Positions 45,375-55,320 of a stretch of 64,000 nt of DNA are shown piece after piece (position 1 is the stretch's first letter; every line of letters begins with the position of its first letter). Under the pieces are notes generated by a model, which made no database searches, was not told where the DNA came from, and was given only the letters and a program-made list of their open reading frames with translations. The stretch is from Xanthomonas fragariae (GTDB taxonomy: Bacteria; Pseudomonadota; Gammaproteobacteria; Xanthomonadales; Xanthomonadaceae). Both the position numbers and the translations under genes were made by a program. The stretch is taken from assembly GCF_900183975.1 (NCBI RefSeq), contig NZ_LT853882.1, positions 3,651,501 through 3,715,500 on the forward strand. Reading direction: 5' to 3'.

Positions 45375-47489
45375 CTACCTCGCACCCAACTGATCCAACA
45401 CAAACGCATATGACTCGGCCAATTCGCGATAGCGACGGAAACGGCCGGATTTGCCGCCGTGGCCGGCTTCCATGTTGATGCGCAAGACAATCGGCTGCGT
45501 GCCGGTATTGTCGTCACGCAGTTTGGCGACCCACTTGGCCGGCTCCCAGTACTGCACCTGCGAATCCCATAAACCAGTACCGACGAACAGGGCCGGATAG
45601 GCCTGCTTGCGTACGTTGTCGTACGGGGAATACGACAGCATGTAGTCGTAGTAATCTCTCTTTTCAGGGTTGCCCCACTCATCGTATTCGTTGGTGGTAA
45701 GCGGAATGCTGGCGTCGAGCATTGTGGTGACCACATCAACGAACGGCACCTGCGCCAGCATCACGCGGTAATCCTGTGGGGCCATATTGGCCACCGCCCC
45801 CATCAACAGACCGCCAGCGCTGCCGCCGGATGCGGCGACGCGATCCTTGGCGGCGTAGCCCTGAGCTACCAAGCCACGGGTGGCATCGATAAAGTCGTTG
45901 AAGGTGTTCTTCTTGTGCAGCATATTGCCGTCGTCGTACCACTGCCGGCCCATTTCCTGGCCGCCGCGGATATGTGCGATGGCGTACACCACGCCACGGT
46001 CCAGCAGGCTGATCGCCGGCAGATTGAAGGCCGGGTCCGTCGATGCACCATAACTGCCGTATGCGTACTGGAACAACGCTGCAGTGCCGTCCTTTTTGAA
46101 GCCTTTCTTATAGACCAGCGACACCGGCACCTCGACGCCATCGCGCGCAGTGATCCACACGCGCTCAGTCACGTAATTGCCGGCATCGTAACCAATCACC
46201 GGTTGCTGCTTGAGCAGCTTGCGCTCGCCGGTCTGTGTGTTGAGCTCGTACATGGTTGCCGGCGTGGTCAACGAGGTGTAGCTATAACGCAGCCACGCGG
46301 TGTGAGGCTCGGAGTTGACCGCCAGGCCCATCGAATATGCGGGTTCATCTGCCTTGACATATCCATGACTGCCATCGCGCTTGAGCAGGCGCACACGTTC
46401 CAGACCGCCGGAGCGCTCTTCGATTGCAGTAAACCCATCGAATAGCTCGAAATTTTCGATATAGACGTTGTCGTCGTGCGCTACCCAGTCGGTCCACTGC
46501 TTGCGCGTGGTCGCATTGGTGGGCGCGGTCACCAGCTTGAAGTTCTTGGCGCCATCGGCATTGGTGCGGATCACCCAACGGCCGTCGAAGTGCTCTGGGT
46601 GATATTCGACATCGCGTTGACGCTTGGCCAGCATCGTGAAACGTTCGGGCTTATCGGCCGGCGCGTAGCGCGATTCGGAAGAGACCGTGCTTTCCACACC
46701 GATGACGATGTACTTATCGTCGCGAGTGCGGCCGATGCCGATGTAGAAGCTGTCGTCCTTTTCCTCGTACACGAGCACATCGTCTTTGGACGGGGTGCCG
46801 AGCACATGCTTTTTCACGCGCACGGTAAGCAATGTTTTCGGGTCGTTCTCGACGTAGAACAGCGTCTTGTTGTCGTCGGCCCAGACCACGTTCGGCGACA
46901 CGCCTTCGACGGTGTCCGGGTAGATTTCGCCAGTCTCCAGATTCTTGAAACGAATCGTGTATTGCCGGCGCCCGACGGCGTCATCGGCCCAGGCGAGGAT
47001 GCGATTGTCCTGACTGACTTCGGCATCGCCGACGCTGAAATAGCCCTTGCTCTGCGCCATCTGGTTGACGTCGAGCAGAATTTCTTCCGGCGCCTCCATG
47101 CTGTCCTTGCGCCGCGCCTGGATCGGATAGTCCTTGCCGGTTTCAAAACGCATGTAGTACCAATAGCCACGTTCGCAATACGGTACGCTGGCATCGTCCT
47201 GCTTGATGCGCCCGACGATCTCGGTATACAGCGTTTCTTCAAGCGGCTTGAGCGGCGCCATCAGCGCGTCTGTGTAGGCATTTTCGGCATTGAGGTAGGC
47301 CAGCATTGCCTTGTCCTCGCGCTTGTCGTCGCGCAGCCAGTAGTAATCGTCGTTACGGGTTGCGCCGAACGGGGCCTTGACCACATGCGGATACTTGGCC
47401 ACATCCGGCGGCGACGGGAGGGCTGCGAGGGCGGAAGAAACAGATGTGGTCATCAGGGTGGCGATCAGAAGAGTGAGAACATGCTTCAT
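45375..47489 (-). CDS. S9A oligopeptidase (oligopeptidase B-like), exported
   Basis: A prolyl-oligopeptidase-family serine peptidase of 704 residues, probably cutting after basic residues as in oligopeptidase B. The start MKHVLTLLIATLMTTSVSSA gives a signal peptide, unlike cytosolic E. coli PtrB. A seven-bladed propeller fills residues 90-420, then the hydrolase domain with nucleophile AASGGSAGGLLMGAV, Asp in TGLWDSQVQYWEPAKW and His in MEAGHGGKSGRFRRY. Substrate preference is inference. Alone on its strand. Confidence 0.9.
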   Translation of the reverse strand: MKHVLTLLIATLMTTSVSSALAALPSPPDVAKYPHVVKAPFGATRNDDYYWLRDDKREDKAMLAYLNAENAYTDALMAPLKPLEETLYTEIVGRIKQDDASVPYCERGYWYYMRFETGKDYPIQARRKDSMEAPEEILLDVNQMAQSKGYFSVGDAEVSQDNRILAWADDAVGRRQYTIRFKNLETGEIYPDTVEGVSPNVVWADDNKTLFYVENDPKTLLTVRVKKHVLGTPSKDDVLVYEEKDDSFYIGIGRTRDDKYIVIGVESTVSSESRYAPADKPERFTMLAKRQRDVEYHPEHFDGRWVIRTNADGAKNFKLVTAPTNATTRKQWTDWVAHDDNVYIENFELFDGFTAIEERSGGLERVRLLKRDGSHGYVKADEPAYSMGLAVNSEPHTAWLRYSYTSLTTPATMYELNTQTGERKLLKQQPVIGYDAGNYVTERVWITARDGVEVPVSLVYKKGFKKDGTAALFQYAYGSYGASTDPAFNLPAISLLDRGVVYAIAHIRGGQEMGRQWYDDGNMLHKKNTFNDFIDATRGLVAQGYAAKDRVAASGGSAGGLLMGAVANMAPQDYRVMLAQVPFVDVVTTMLDASIPLTTNEYDEWGNPEKRDYYDYMLSYSPYDNVRKQAYPALFVGTGLWDSQVQYWEPAKWVAKLRDDNTGTQPIVLRINMEAGHGGKSGRFRRYRELAESYAFVLDQLGAR

Positions 47490-47598
47490 CAGATTGGGTT
47501 CCGTTGGATGAACGCAATGCCATCCCAGCGCCCGAGTGTGGAATAGCTTATCGCGGGGCGTCATGTGTCCTAGGTCATGCTGGTCTATGATCGAATCG

Positions 47599-48783
47599 AT
47601 GGACTTCCCACTTCCGCACGCCTCCGGCTACAGCCGCCGCAGCCAGGACATCGCCCCGTTCCATGTGATGTCGCTGCTGGCCCGCGCCAACGCGCTCGAA
47701 CAGGCCGGCCACGACGTGATTCACCTGGAAATTGGCGAACCAGATTTCACTACCGCCGCGCCGATCGTCGCCGCCGGACAGGCCGCATTGGCAGCCGGCC
47801 ACACCCGCTACACCGCCTCACGCGGTCTTCCCGCGTTACGCGGTGCCATCGCCGGCTTCTATGCGCAGCGCTATGGCTGCGACATCGATCCGGAACGGAT
47901 CCTGGTCACGCCAGGTGGGTCCGGTGCGCTGTTGCTGGCCAGCAGTTTATTGGTCGACCCGGACAAACATTGGCTGCTCGCCGACCCCGGCTATCCATGC
48001 AACCGACACTTCCTGCGCCTGGTCGAAGGCGCCGCGCAACTGGTAGCGGTCGACGCAGACACCGACTACCAGTTGACCCCGGCGCTGGTGGACGCGTGTT
48101 GGAATGCTGCTAGCGTCGGCGCGCTGGTCGCCTCGCCGGCAAACCCCACCGGCAGCGTGCTTTCGCGCGATCAATTGGGCGCGTTGTCGCAGGCATTGCA
48201 AGCGCGCGGTGGCCACTTTGTGGTGGACGAGATCTACCACGGCCTGACCTACGGCCTGGATGCGCATAGCGCACTGGAAGTGGACGACAGCGCTTTCGTG
48301 TTGAACAGTTTTTCCAAATACTTCGGCATGACCGGCTGGCGCCTGGGCTGGCTGATCGCCCCGCCCAACGCAGTGCCAGAGTTGGAAAAGCTTGCGCAGA
48401 ATCTCTACATCAGCGCCTCCACGATCGCCCAGCACGCTGCATTAGCATGTTTTACGCCACAAAGCATCGCCATCTTCGAAGCGCGCCGCGCCGAGTTCCA
48501 GCAACGCCGTGATTACCTGTTGCCGGCCTTGCGCGCATTAGGCTTCAAAATCGCCGTCGAACCGCAGGGCGCGTTCTATCTCTACGCCGACATCAGCGCA
48601 TTTTCCGATGATGCCCAGGCCTTCTGCGCGCACTTCCTGGAAACCGAACATGTCGCCTTCACCCCCGGCATCGACTTCGGCCACCACCGCGCCAACCAAC
48701 ACGTCCGCATCGCGTATACGCAACGTCTGCCGCGTCTTGAACAAGCAGTGGAGCGCATTGCGCGTGGGTTGAAACGTTTGTGA
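47599..48783 (+). CDS. Class I/II PLP aminotransferase
   Basis: A fold-type I aminotransferase of 394 residues, start MDFPLPHASGYSRRSQDIAP (an ATG four codons upstream is possible). The family blocks IHLEIGEPDFTTAAPIVAAG, TPGGSGALLLASSLL and VASPANPTGSVLSRDQLG (Asn/Asp contact region) precede the PLP lysine in LNSFSKYFGMTGWRLGW. The final Arg contact is VRIAYT. Close to aspartate/alanine-type enzymes; the specific substrate is open. Divergent from the oligopeptidase gene with a 109-bp gap. Confidence 0.92.
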   Translation: MDFPLPHASGYSRRSQDIAPFHVMSLLARANALEQAGHDVIHLEIGEPDFTTAAPIVAAGQAALAAGHTRYTASRGLPALRGAIAGFYAQRYGCDIDPERILVTPGGSGALLLASSLLVDPDKHWLLADPGYPCNRHFLRLVEGAAQLVAVDADTDYQLTPALVDACWNAASVGALVASPANPTGSVLSRDQLGALSQALQARGGHFVVDEIYHGLTYGLDAHSALEVDDSAFVLNSFSKYFGMTGWRLGWLIAPPNAVPELEKLAQNLYISASTIAQHAALACFTPQSIAIFEARRAEFQQRRDYLLPALRALGFKIAVEPQGAFYLYADISAFSDDAQAFCAHFLETEHVAFTPGIDFGHHRANQHVRIAYTQRLPRLEQAVERIARGLKRL

Positions 48784-48849
48784 TTGCCTGCTGAGCGACG
48801 TGCGTTGTTCGCATCTGAAGTTGAGCTTCGACTGCCCAGCGCTTAACCC

Positions 48850-49153
48850 AGATGGAGTGGTCAGCTTGAGCAGTCGCTGGCATGCCAAGCCCAACGCGAT
48901 CTGCTGAGCGAGGTCAACGGCGTCGGCGAGGTGACCGTGCCGACCCTGCTTGCCAGTCTTCCGGAGCTGGCCAGCTGGACCGCAAACGCATTGCGGCGTT
49001 GGTCGGCGTAACACCGCTCACCCGCGACAGCGGCACCCTGAGCGTCTGTCGCGACAACGACAACGACAACGACAACAAGGTGGCGCTGGTGGCGTGCATG
49101 CGCAAGCTGCTGACGATCCTCAACACCATGGTGCGCACGCGCGACGGGCTCAC
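48850..49153 (+). pseudogene. IS110-family transposase remnant
   Basis: A C-terminal transposase piece in two frames: EQSLACQAQRDLLSEVNGVG and VTVPTLLASLPEL, then after a frameshift near 48968 GQLDRKRIAALVGVTPLTRD and finally KVALVACMRKLLTILNTMVR. The intervening block with the GGR/LYMA motif is missing, replaced by four copies of a CGACAA hexamer (49052-49075). No N-terminal catalytic DEDD part and no inverted repeats were seen, as expected for IS110 relics. It overlaps the end of the next minus-strand gene. Confidence 0.75.
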
Positions 49154-49632
49154 TTCTTCGCGGTGCAGCGATCCAAATCGAAAAACTGCCGTGCGACATC
49201 CAGCCGCTGATCTGACTTGGCCCGATACCACAATGCCTCGCGCAGGTCGGGCAACAGAAAATGCGCCGGTGCCGGTGCACCCGCGCGTGGCGCCTCGCTC
49301 AACACGCGATAGTCCGCATCCGTGCCGACGTAGCTGATATCGCCCAACAGACGCGGCCCGCCATCGGGATCGGGCGCATGCCATCCCGGCACAGTGACGT
49401 CGGTAATGGAGGCTATGTGCTGGCTGCCGTCGCTGCCGCCATTCCAGGGTAGAAACCACGCACCCTGAGCGCCGCGCGCGGGATGCACCCGCAACGCCAC
49501 GTGCGCGGGCCACTGCGTGCCGCTGGCGACGTTACGGAATTCCACCTCCACACTTGGAACATCGCGCAGCACGTAATGCCCGTTTTCGGTTGCGCAACTG
49601 CTCACCGCCAAGGCGACCATCAACGCGAACAT
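49150..49632 (-). CDS. Uncharacterised putative lipoprotein
   Basis: A 160-residue protein from MFALMVALAVSSCATENGHY with a lipobox-like VSSC; an ATG 18 codons upstream adds another hydrophobic stretch and is possible. The mature domain shows beta-type alternation (VEVEFRNVASGTQWPAHVAL, GSQHIASITDVTVPGWH) and a final helical, basic end. No family recognised. Its last bases overlap the IS110 remnant, so the 3' end may have been changed by the insertion. Confidence 0.6.
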   Translation of the reverse strand: MFALMVALAVSSCATENGHYVLRDVPSVEVEFRNVASGTQWPAHVALRVHPARGAQGAWFLPWNGGSDGSQHIASITDVTVPGWHAPDPDGGPRLLGDISYVGTDADYRVLSEAPRAGAPAPAHFLLPDLREALWYRAKSDQRLDVARQFFDLDRCTAKK

Positions 49633-49722
49633 CGACCACGATCCGAACGCACTAACCACCCCCACAATCGCAACCGACATGGGCACGCTGATTGCTGCAT
49701 GCGTGCCCGTGCAACCAACGCC

Positions 49723-51816
49723 TCAATCCGCCAACCGCTCCCACAGGAAGCTATACGCAAGCGCTGCCATATGCGCCGCCTGCGCGTTGTTGGCCGCACC
49801 GCCGTGGCCGCCTTCGATGTTCTCGTAGTAAGTTACGTCCTTGCCGGCTTCGATCATCTTGGCAGCCATCTTGCGAGCATGACCGGGATGCACGCGGTCA
49901 TCGCGCGTAGAGGTCAGGAAGATCACAGGTGGGTAGGCCTTCTTCGGATCGAATAGGTGATAAGGCGAGAAGGTCTGGATGAATTTCCAATCGTCGGTAT
50001 CCGGATTGCCGTATTCGGCCATCCAGGAGGCGCCGGCCAACAGATGGTTGTAGCGCTTCATGTCCAGCAACGGCACCTGCACCACCACCGCGCCGAACAG
50101 CTCCGGGTACTGGGTGAGCATGTTGCCGGTCATCAGACCGCCGTTGCTGCCACCCTGCACGCCCAGATGCTTGGTCGAGGTGATCTTGCGTGCAACCAGG
50201 TCCCGGGCCACCGCAGCCATGTCTTCGTAGGCCTTGTGGCGGTTCTGCTTGAGTGCGGCCTGGTGCCAGCGCGGGCCGTATTCGCCACCGCCACGGATGT
50301 TGGCCACCACATAGACGCCGCCCTTTTCCAGCCAGGCGCGGCCCAATCCGCCGGAGTAGTTCGGGGTCATCGAGATTTCGAAACCGCCGTAGCCATACAG
50401 CAGGGTCGGCGCACTGCCATCGAGTTTCAGATTCTTGGGGCGCACCAGGAAATACGGCACGTGGGTGCCGTCCTTGCTGGTGGCAAAGTGCTGCTCGATG
50501 ATGTCCTTGCCGGCATCGAAAAACGCCGGCATGGTCTTGAGCGGTTGCGGCGCAGTCCCTACGTCCACCCACGACAAGGTGGTCGGGGTCAGATAGTCGG
50601 TGACGGTCAACCACAGCGCGTCGCTGTCGTCGCTGTCTACCGCGCTGACATCGACGGTGCCGAACGCCGGCGCACCGACGAAGGCGCTTTTTTTCCAGCC
50701 GTCCTGCGATGGCGTGATCACGCTCAGGCGGTTCTTGACGTCTTCCAGCACATTCAACACCAGGTGCGAACGCGTCCACGCTACGCTCGCCAGCGAGGTG
50801 CTGTCGGTGGGCTCGAACAGCACCTCGAAGCTGCGCTTGCCGGCTATGAAGTCGTCGAACCGCGTGGCCAGCAGCGAGCCGGCTTCATAGGTTTTGCCGC
50901 CCACCGTCCATGGCTCGCGCAGTTCCAGGGTCAGCCATTGCCGCTTGACCGACTTGCTGGCCGAATTGGGCACATCCACTTTGACCAACTTGCCGTCGGC
51001 GCCCTTGAGATACAGCTCGTCGTTGTAGAAGGCCAGCGTGCGGCTGACGAAATCGCGCTCGAATCCGGGCGTGTCATCGTGCATCGCGGCGACGTACATG
51101 TCGGTCGGCTTGCCTTCGTAGACCACGCTGGCGGCACTCAGCGGCGTACCGCGCTTCCACTGCTTGGCGATGCGCGGATAGCCGGAGCTGGTCATCGTGC
51201 CGGCACCAAAATCGGTGGACACGTAGACGGTGTCCTGGTCGATCCAGCCAAGCCCGCCCTTGGACTCGGGGCGGAAGAAGCCGTCCTTGACCCATTGTTT
51301 GCCGGCCAGATCGAACTCACGCGTGACATCGGCATCGGCACCGCCGCGCGACAGCGCAATCAGACAGCGCTGATAGTCGGGCCGCAGACAATCGGCACCG
51401 TGCCAGACCCAGTTTTCGCCTTCGGCCTTGTTGAGCGCATCCAGGTCCAGCACCGTTTCCCACTTGGGCGAGGGCTTGCGGTATTCGTCCAGCGTGGTGC
51501 GTCGCCACAGGCCGCGCTCGTGCTGTTTGTCCTTCCAGAAGTTGTAGTAGTACTCGCCGATCTTCTGTACGCCGGGAATCTTTGCGTCCGAATCCAGCAC
51601 CTGGCGAATGCTGGTTTCGATTTGCTTGAACGCCGGCGTGGTGGCCAGCCGCGCTTCGGTCTTGGCGTTCTGGGCCTTGACCCAGTCCAGCGGCTTGGCG
51701 CCGGTGACATCTTCCAGCCAGGCGTAGGGATCATTGGACACGGCGGTTTCCTCTGCAGAGACGGCGCCAGCGGTGATCAGGCCGGTAAGCAGGCAGATCG
51801 AGGCGAACTTGGGCAT
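49723..51816 (-). CDS. Prolyl oligopeptidase, S9A, exported
   Basis: A serine peptidase that cuts short peptides after proline. The ATG at 51816 gives MPKFASICLLTGLITAGAVS, a signal peptide, and a 697-residue enzyme; the frame is open far upstream but that is the shadow of other genes. Family N-terminus DPYAWLEDVTGAKPLDWVKA, propeller domain, nucleophile GGSNGGLMTGNMLTQ, Asp in STRDDRVHPGHARKM and His in ENIEGGHGGAANNAQ. A paralogue of the gene at 45375. Confidence 0.92.
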   Translation of the reverse strand: MPKFASICLLTGLITAGAVSAEETAVSNDPYAWLEDVTGAKPLDWVKAQNAKTEARLATTPAFKQIETSIRQVLDSDAKIPGVQKIGEYYYNFWKDKQHERGLWRRTTLDEYRKPSPKWETVLDLDALNKAEGENWVWHGADCLRPDYQRCLIALSRGGADADVTREFDLAGKQWVKDGFFRPESKGGLGWIDQDTVYVSTDFGAGTMTSSGYPRIAKQWKRGTPLSAASVVYEGKPTDMYVAAMHDDTPGFERDFVSRTLAFYNDELYLKGADGKLVKVDVPNSASKSVKRQWLTLELREPWTVGGKTYEAGSLLATRFDDFIAGKRSFEVLFEPTDSTSLASVAWTRSHLVLNVLEDVKNRLSVITPSQDGWKKSAFVGAPAFGTVDVSAVDSDDSDALWLTVTDYLTPTTLSWVDVGTAPQPLKTMPAFFDAGKDIIEQHFATSKDGTHVPYFLVRPKNLKLDGSAPTLLYGYGGFEISMTPNYSGGLGRAWLEKGGVYVVANIRGGGEYGPRWHQAALKQNRHKAYEDMAAVARDLVARKITSTKHLGVQGGSNGGLMTGNMLTQYPELFGAVVVQVPLLDMKRYNHLLAGASWMAEYGNPDTDDWKFIQTFSPYHLFDPKKAYPPVIFLTSTRDDRVHPGHARKMAAKMIEAGKDVTYYENIEGGHGGAANNAQAAHMAALAYSFLWERLAD

Positions 51817-51884
51817 GAATGTTTCCGGGAAAACGAATGCCCGAAACGTAGCACAGCGCTTTGCTCGCTCAACCCTGCCGAAGG

Positions 51885-52196
51885 TCAGGCCACCTGCGCC
51901 TGTGCCGCCGTGCGCGAGGTGCTGCGCCGGCGTTGCGCCTGCGGTCCGCGTCGGCGTGGCGCACCGCGGCGCACACTTGGCCCCACCGAGGCCGGCAACG
52001 CGAAGCGGTGCAGGCTCCACCATGCCAGCATCGGCATGCCGACCAGCCACAGCGGCAGCCAGCCGATCCACTCGCTGTGCCCGCGCGCGCCTGGCCACGC
52101 CAACACCAGGGCCAGGCCGGCCAAGGCGATCTGTCGGACTGGGCGCAGCAGGCGCGGGTCGGGACGTTCGGAACGACGGGAAGGACGATGCGACAT
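51885..52196 (-). CDS. Small inner-membrane protein
   Basis: A 103-residue protein from MSHRPSRRSERPDPRLLRPV. Two hydrophobic helices (about 23-35 and 41-60, with EWIGWLPLWLVGMPMLAWWS) are flanked by Arg-rich ends. The composition suggests an inner-membrane protein with both ends in the cytosol. Unrecognised. It lies 68 bp upstream of the prolyl oligopeptidase gene on the same strand. Confidence 0.6.
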   Translation of the reverse strand: MSHRPSRRSERPDPRLLRPVRQIALAGLALVLAWPGARGHSEWIGWLPLWLVGMPMLAWWSLHRFALPASVGPSVRRGAPRRRGPQAQRRRSTSRTAAQAQVA

Positions 52197-52419
52197 GGCG
52201 GCACTCCGTGACAGGAAAAGGATCACAACAGGCCGGCACAATTGCCTGTGTCCATCTCACCGGCTGCGACCTGGGCGTGGTCGATAGGCTCCCGACCCGT
52301 GCACGCGGCGCCGCTGGTTGTGCATGACGCCACTACCGACGGCATACCCGACCGTTGACGCGAACTTGCCCCCTGCATGCGGTAGTGTGCTGCTCCAACT
52401 GCCCATTTGTGATGTTGCG

Positions 52420-52989
52420 ATGCGCCTGACCGTTACGATCGCCCTCGCTTTCCTGCTCGTGCTCGGCCTACCCGTGGCACACGCCAAAGACACGCCCAAC
52501 AATGAGCCGGCGGTCGACCTGTCCAAGATCATGGGCACTTGGTACGTGATTGCGCGCATGCCCAACCCGGTCGAGCGCGGCCACGTCACCAGCCGTGACG
52601 AATACACCCTGGTCGAAGGCGGCAAGGTGGCAGTGTGCTATCTGTATCGCGACGGTTTCGACGAGCCGGAAAAGGAAGTCAAAGCGCGCGCCTCGGTAGA
52701 TGCCGACAGCGGCAATCGCGATTGGCGGGTGTGGTTCTACAAAGTGATCCCGGCCAAGCAGCGCATCCTGGAAATCGCGCCAGATGGCTCCTGGATGCTG
52801 ATCTCCTACCCAGGCCGCGATCTGGCCTGGATCTTTTCGCGCAAGCCGGACATGAGCCGGGACCAGTACCGCCTGCTGGTCAACAAGATGCGCGATGACT
52901 ATTCCATCTACACCGATAAGCTCAAGCGCGTGCCGCAGCTGCGCGAGCAGGTGGGCCGTCTGGGCTTTGAAGTGCCAAATAAGCGCTGA
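52420..52989 (+). CDS. blc: Lipocalin (Blc-like), periplasmic
   Basis: A 189-residue protein with signal peptide MRLTVTIALAFLLVLGLPVA and cleavage near AHAK. No lipobox Cys is seen, so it is probably soluble, unlike E. coli Blc. The lipocalin signature GTWYVIARMPN is at residues 40-50, followed by the YTLVEGGKVAVCYLYRDGF strand set and the C-terminal DYSIYTDKLKRVPQ helix. Bacterial lipocalins bind lipids or hydrophobic compounds. Stands alone. Confidence 0.88.
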   Translation: MRLTVTIALAFLLVLGLPVAHAKDTPNNEPAVDLSKIMGTWYVIARMPNPVERGHVTSRDEYTLVEGGKVAVCYLYRDGFDEPEKEVKARASVDADSGNRDWRVWFYKVIPAKQRILEIAPDGSWMLISYPGRDLAWIFSRKPDMSRDQYRLLVNKMRDDYSIYTDKLKRVPQLREQVGRLGFEVPNKR

Positions 52990-53253
52990 GGTTGGTGGGA
53001 CGGGTGGCTGGCCAGAATCGGCGCTTTATCCGTCAATAGATCAGGGGCGCCAGTCGAAGAAGATCAGGCGCAATGCTTGGTCGTTAACGTCGTGATTCCT
53101 GGAGCAGCCGCACTCGGCACGATCGCACCGCGCAGCCTTTCGGCGACATACGCTTTTTTCCACATCGCCATCTGCTGCGCTGGGTGAGCACCTGCTTCAC
53201 ACGCGAGCACTTGTCACATGAGCACTCCCCACGCTACCCGTTAGCCGCCACGC

Positions 53254-54219
53254 TCAGTCGTAATTGCTCAATGCAAGCGACAACAGCGCCTTGGCCTGCT
53301 CGCGCAACGAAACCGGTTCGACAATCTCCGCATCAGAACCGTAATGCAGCACGTCCATCAGCAATTCGCGTGAGTTGCTGTAAGGCAATTTGAGTTCATA
53401 ACGGCCATCGGGCAGAAAGCGCCCCTGTTGCTTGGAATGCCAGTGCTCGTCGGCGACCCAGCGCGCGGCCTTGGCGCTGAACACGATGGTTGCCCAGCCC
53501 TTCGGTACGCCTGAAAAAATGCCGTAACTGGCAGCCAGTTGCTCGTCCAATTCGCTGTCGGGCACGTCGCGCGGGACCGCATCGAGCAGGCGCGCGTGAT
53601 TGATGCGGTCCACCGCAAAGCTGCGCACGCCGTCGCGACCGTGATCCCACGCGTCCAGATACCAGTTGTCGCGGTAGTGGGTGATGCGCTGCGGAGACAC
53701 GGTGCGCTTGGTCGATTCGTCGGTGGAGCGCGCGCGGTAGTCGAAGCGCAATTGCTTGCGCTCCAGCACCCCGGAAGCCACGGTGCGGAAGCTGGCTTCG
53801 TCCAGCTTGCGGCCGCGGTGCGGAATCACCCGTACCCGGTCCACCGGCCATTGCGATACGCCGGCCTGGGCGGCCAGCAACCCTTCGATACGTTGCTGCA
53901 ATGGCGCCAGCATCGAAGACAGCACTCCGCCGCCGGTGCGCGCGAGCAGTTGCTGCGAAGCCAACAGCGCGTGCAATTCTTCCGAGCTCAGCCACAGGCC
54001 GGGCAGTTCGAAGCGGTCGCTTTCGCCGGACAGATAACGGAAGCCCGATTCGCCGTCGCCTTCTACCGGCGCCATCAGCGCATCGCGCAGAAACGCCAGA
54101 TCACGATAAACGGTTGCGCGAGAACAGCTCAGCTCATCCCGCAGCCGCGCCACCGTGACTGGGTAGCGAGCTGACTTGAGCAGACGATGCAAGGAGTTGA
54201 TGCGTTCGTAGCGGTCCAT
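53254..54219 (-). CDS. WYL-domain transcriptional regulator (YafY-like)
   Basis: A DeoR/YafY-type regulator of 321 residues. The start MDRYERINSLHRLLKSARYP begins the N-terminal helix-turn-helix (VTVARLRDELSCSRATVYRD). The WYL ligand-sensing domain lies around residues 140-240 (RFDYRARSTDESTKRTVSPQ then WYLDAWDHGRDGVRSFAVDR), with a WCX-like C-terminal domain. WYL regulators sense ligands, often nucleotides. No neighbour suggests a specific target. Confidence 0.88.
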   Translation of the reverse strand: MDRYERINSLHRLLKSARYPVTVARLRDELSCSRATVYRDLAFLRDALMAPVEGDGESGFRYLSGESDRFELPGLWLSSEELHALLASQQLLARTGGGVLSSMLAPLQQRIEGLLAAQAGVSQWPVDRVRVIPHRGRKLDEASFRTVASGVLERKQLRFDYRARSTDESTKRTVSPQRITHYRDNWYLDAWDHGRDGVRSFAVDRINHARLLDAVPRDVPDSELDEQLAASYGIFSGVPKGWATIVFSAKAARWVADEHWHSKQQGRFLPDGRYELKLPYSNSRELLMDVLHYGSDAEIVEPVSLREQAKALLSLALSNYD

Positions 54220-54509
54220 GTGTCGATTATGTCCGAAGTCCTTGCGCGGTGGGGTGAGCGCGGCTGTGCGCCAGTCGCAGGAGCGTGCCAACCGGTGTCG
54301 GGGCTGCGCCTGCTTTACAGCTCGCTCGCATTCACCACGCGTCCGCTGCCGCTCGCACCTGGACACGTCATTCGGCTGCGATCTGCGCCCATCGCCCAAA
54401 CCCTCAATGAAGCGCGACATTCACTTGATCATGACGCGGTCGCACAGTCCGTTATCATGAAATCGCTTCCACCCTCTCTAACCACCCTGCCCTCCAAAGC
54501 GAGCCGCCC

Positions 54510-55310
54510 ATGTTCCGCCGTACCCTGTCGTCTGCCCTGCTGCCACTGTTGTTGATCACGCCCACCGTCTGGGCCCAGGCAGTGGCATCGGCGCCGGTGG
54601 ATCCGGCCGCAGCGCTAATGCCCTCGCCCTGGGGCGGCAGCAGCGGGGAATTCGGCTACGCCGCGGCGCACGGCAATAGCACCACCGACAGCCTTAACGG
54701 CCGCGTCCGTCTGCGCTATACCGACGGCGACTGGATCCACAGCCTGGACGCCACTGCACTGCGTTCGAGTTCCGAATACACCAACACCGACGACGACGGC
54801 AGCACCGAACGCAAGCGCCAGACCACCGCCGAGCGTTACACCGGCAGCGCTGGCAGCGCATTGCAGTTGGGCGAACACCGCCAGCTCACCGCCACCGGCC
54901 GCTACGAAATGGATGATTTCGCCACCTATGACCATCTGGCCACCTTCGGTATCGGTTACGGCACGCGCCTGATCAACGCCGATCGTTTTTATCTGGATGC
55001 ACAGGTGGGCCCTGGTGTCCGTCGCGCGCACAACCGCAACGAAGACCGCAACGAAACCGGCCTGATCGCACGCGGCCTGTTCGACCTCAAGTACACCGTC
55101 ACCGACAACACCGATCTGATCAACACGCTGCTGGTGGAGTCGGGCGGATACAACACCTATGCGCAGAACGATTTCGGCGTGCAAGTCAACATGAACTCGC
55201 ACTTCGCGCTGAAGGCTGCATGGCAGATGCGCCACAACAGTGAGGTCAGCGATGGCGACAACAAGACCGATACGCTGACCACGGTCAACCTGGTTTACAA
55301 GTTCAAGTAA
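54510..55310 (+). CDS. DUF481 (YdiY-like) outer-membrane beta-barrel protein
   Basis: A 266-residue protein with signal peptide MFRRTLSSALLPLLLITPTV (cleavage near WAQA). The barrel strands show the family rhythm SGEFGYAAAHGNSTTDSLNG, RLRYTDGDWIHSLDATA and the end strand DTLTTVNLVYKFK with terminal aromatic-basic residues. The role is unknown, though YdiY responds to acid stress in E. coli. Start choice is supported by the leader peptide. Confidence 0.85.
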   Translation: MFRRTLSSALLPLLLITPTVWAQAVASAPVDPAAALMPSPWGGSSGEFGYAAAHGNSTTDSLNGRVRLRYTDGDWIHSLDATALRSSSEYTNTDDDGSTERKRQTTAERYTGSAGSALQLGEHRQLTATGRYEMDDFATYDHLATFGIGYGTRLINADRFYLDAQVGPGVRRAHNRNEDRNETGLIARGLFDLKYTVTDNTDLINTLLVESGGYNTYAQNDFGVQVNMNSHFALKAAWQMRHNSEVSDGDNKTDTLTTVNLVYKFK

Positions 55311-55320
55311 AAATTAGCGG

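Noticed and set aside
51817..52260. An N-terminal 148-residue extension of the prolyl oligopeptidase
   Set aside because: It overlaps another minus-strand gene in a different frame, and the true signal peptide begins at 51816.
49957..52287. A 776-codon open frame on the plus strand opposite the prolyl oligopeptidase gene
   Set aside because: It is an antisense shadow of a GC-rich gene: no ribosome site, no family resemblance, and its codons mirror the real gene on the minus strand.
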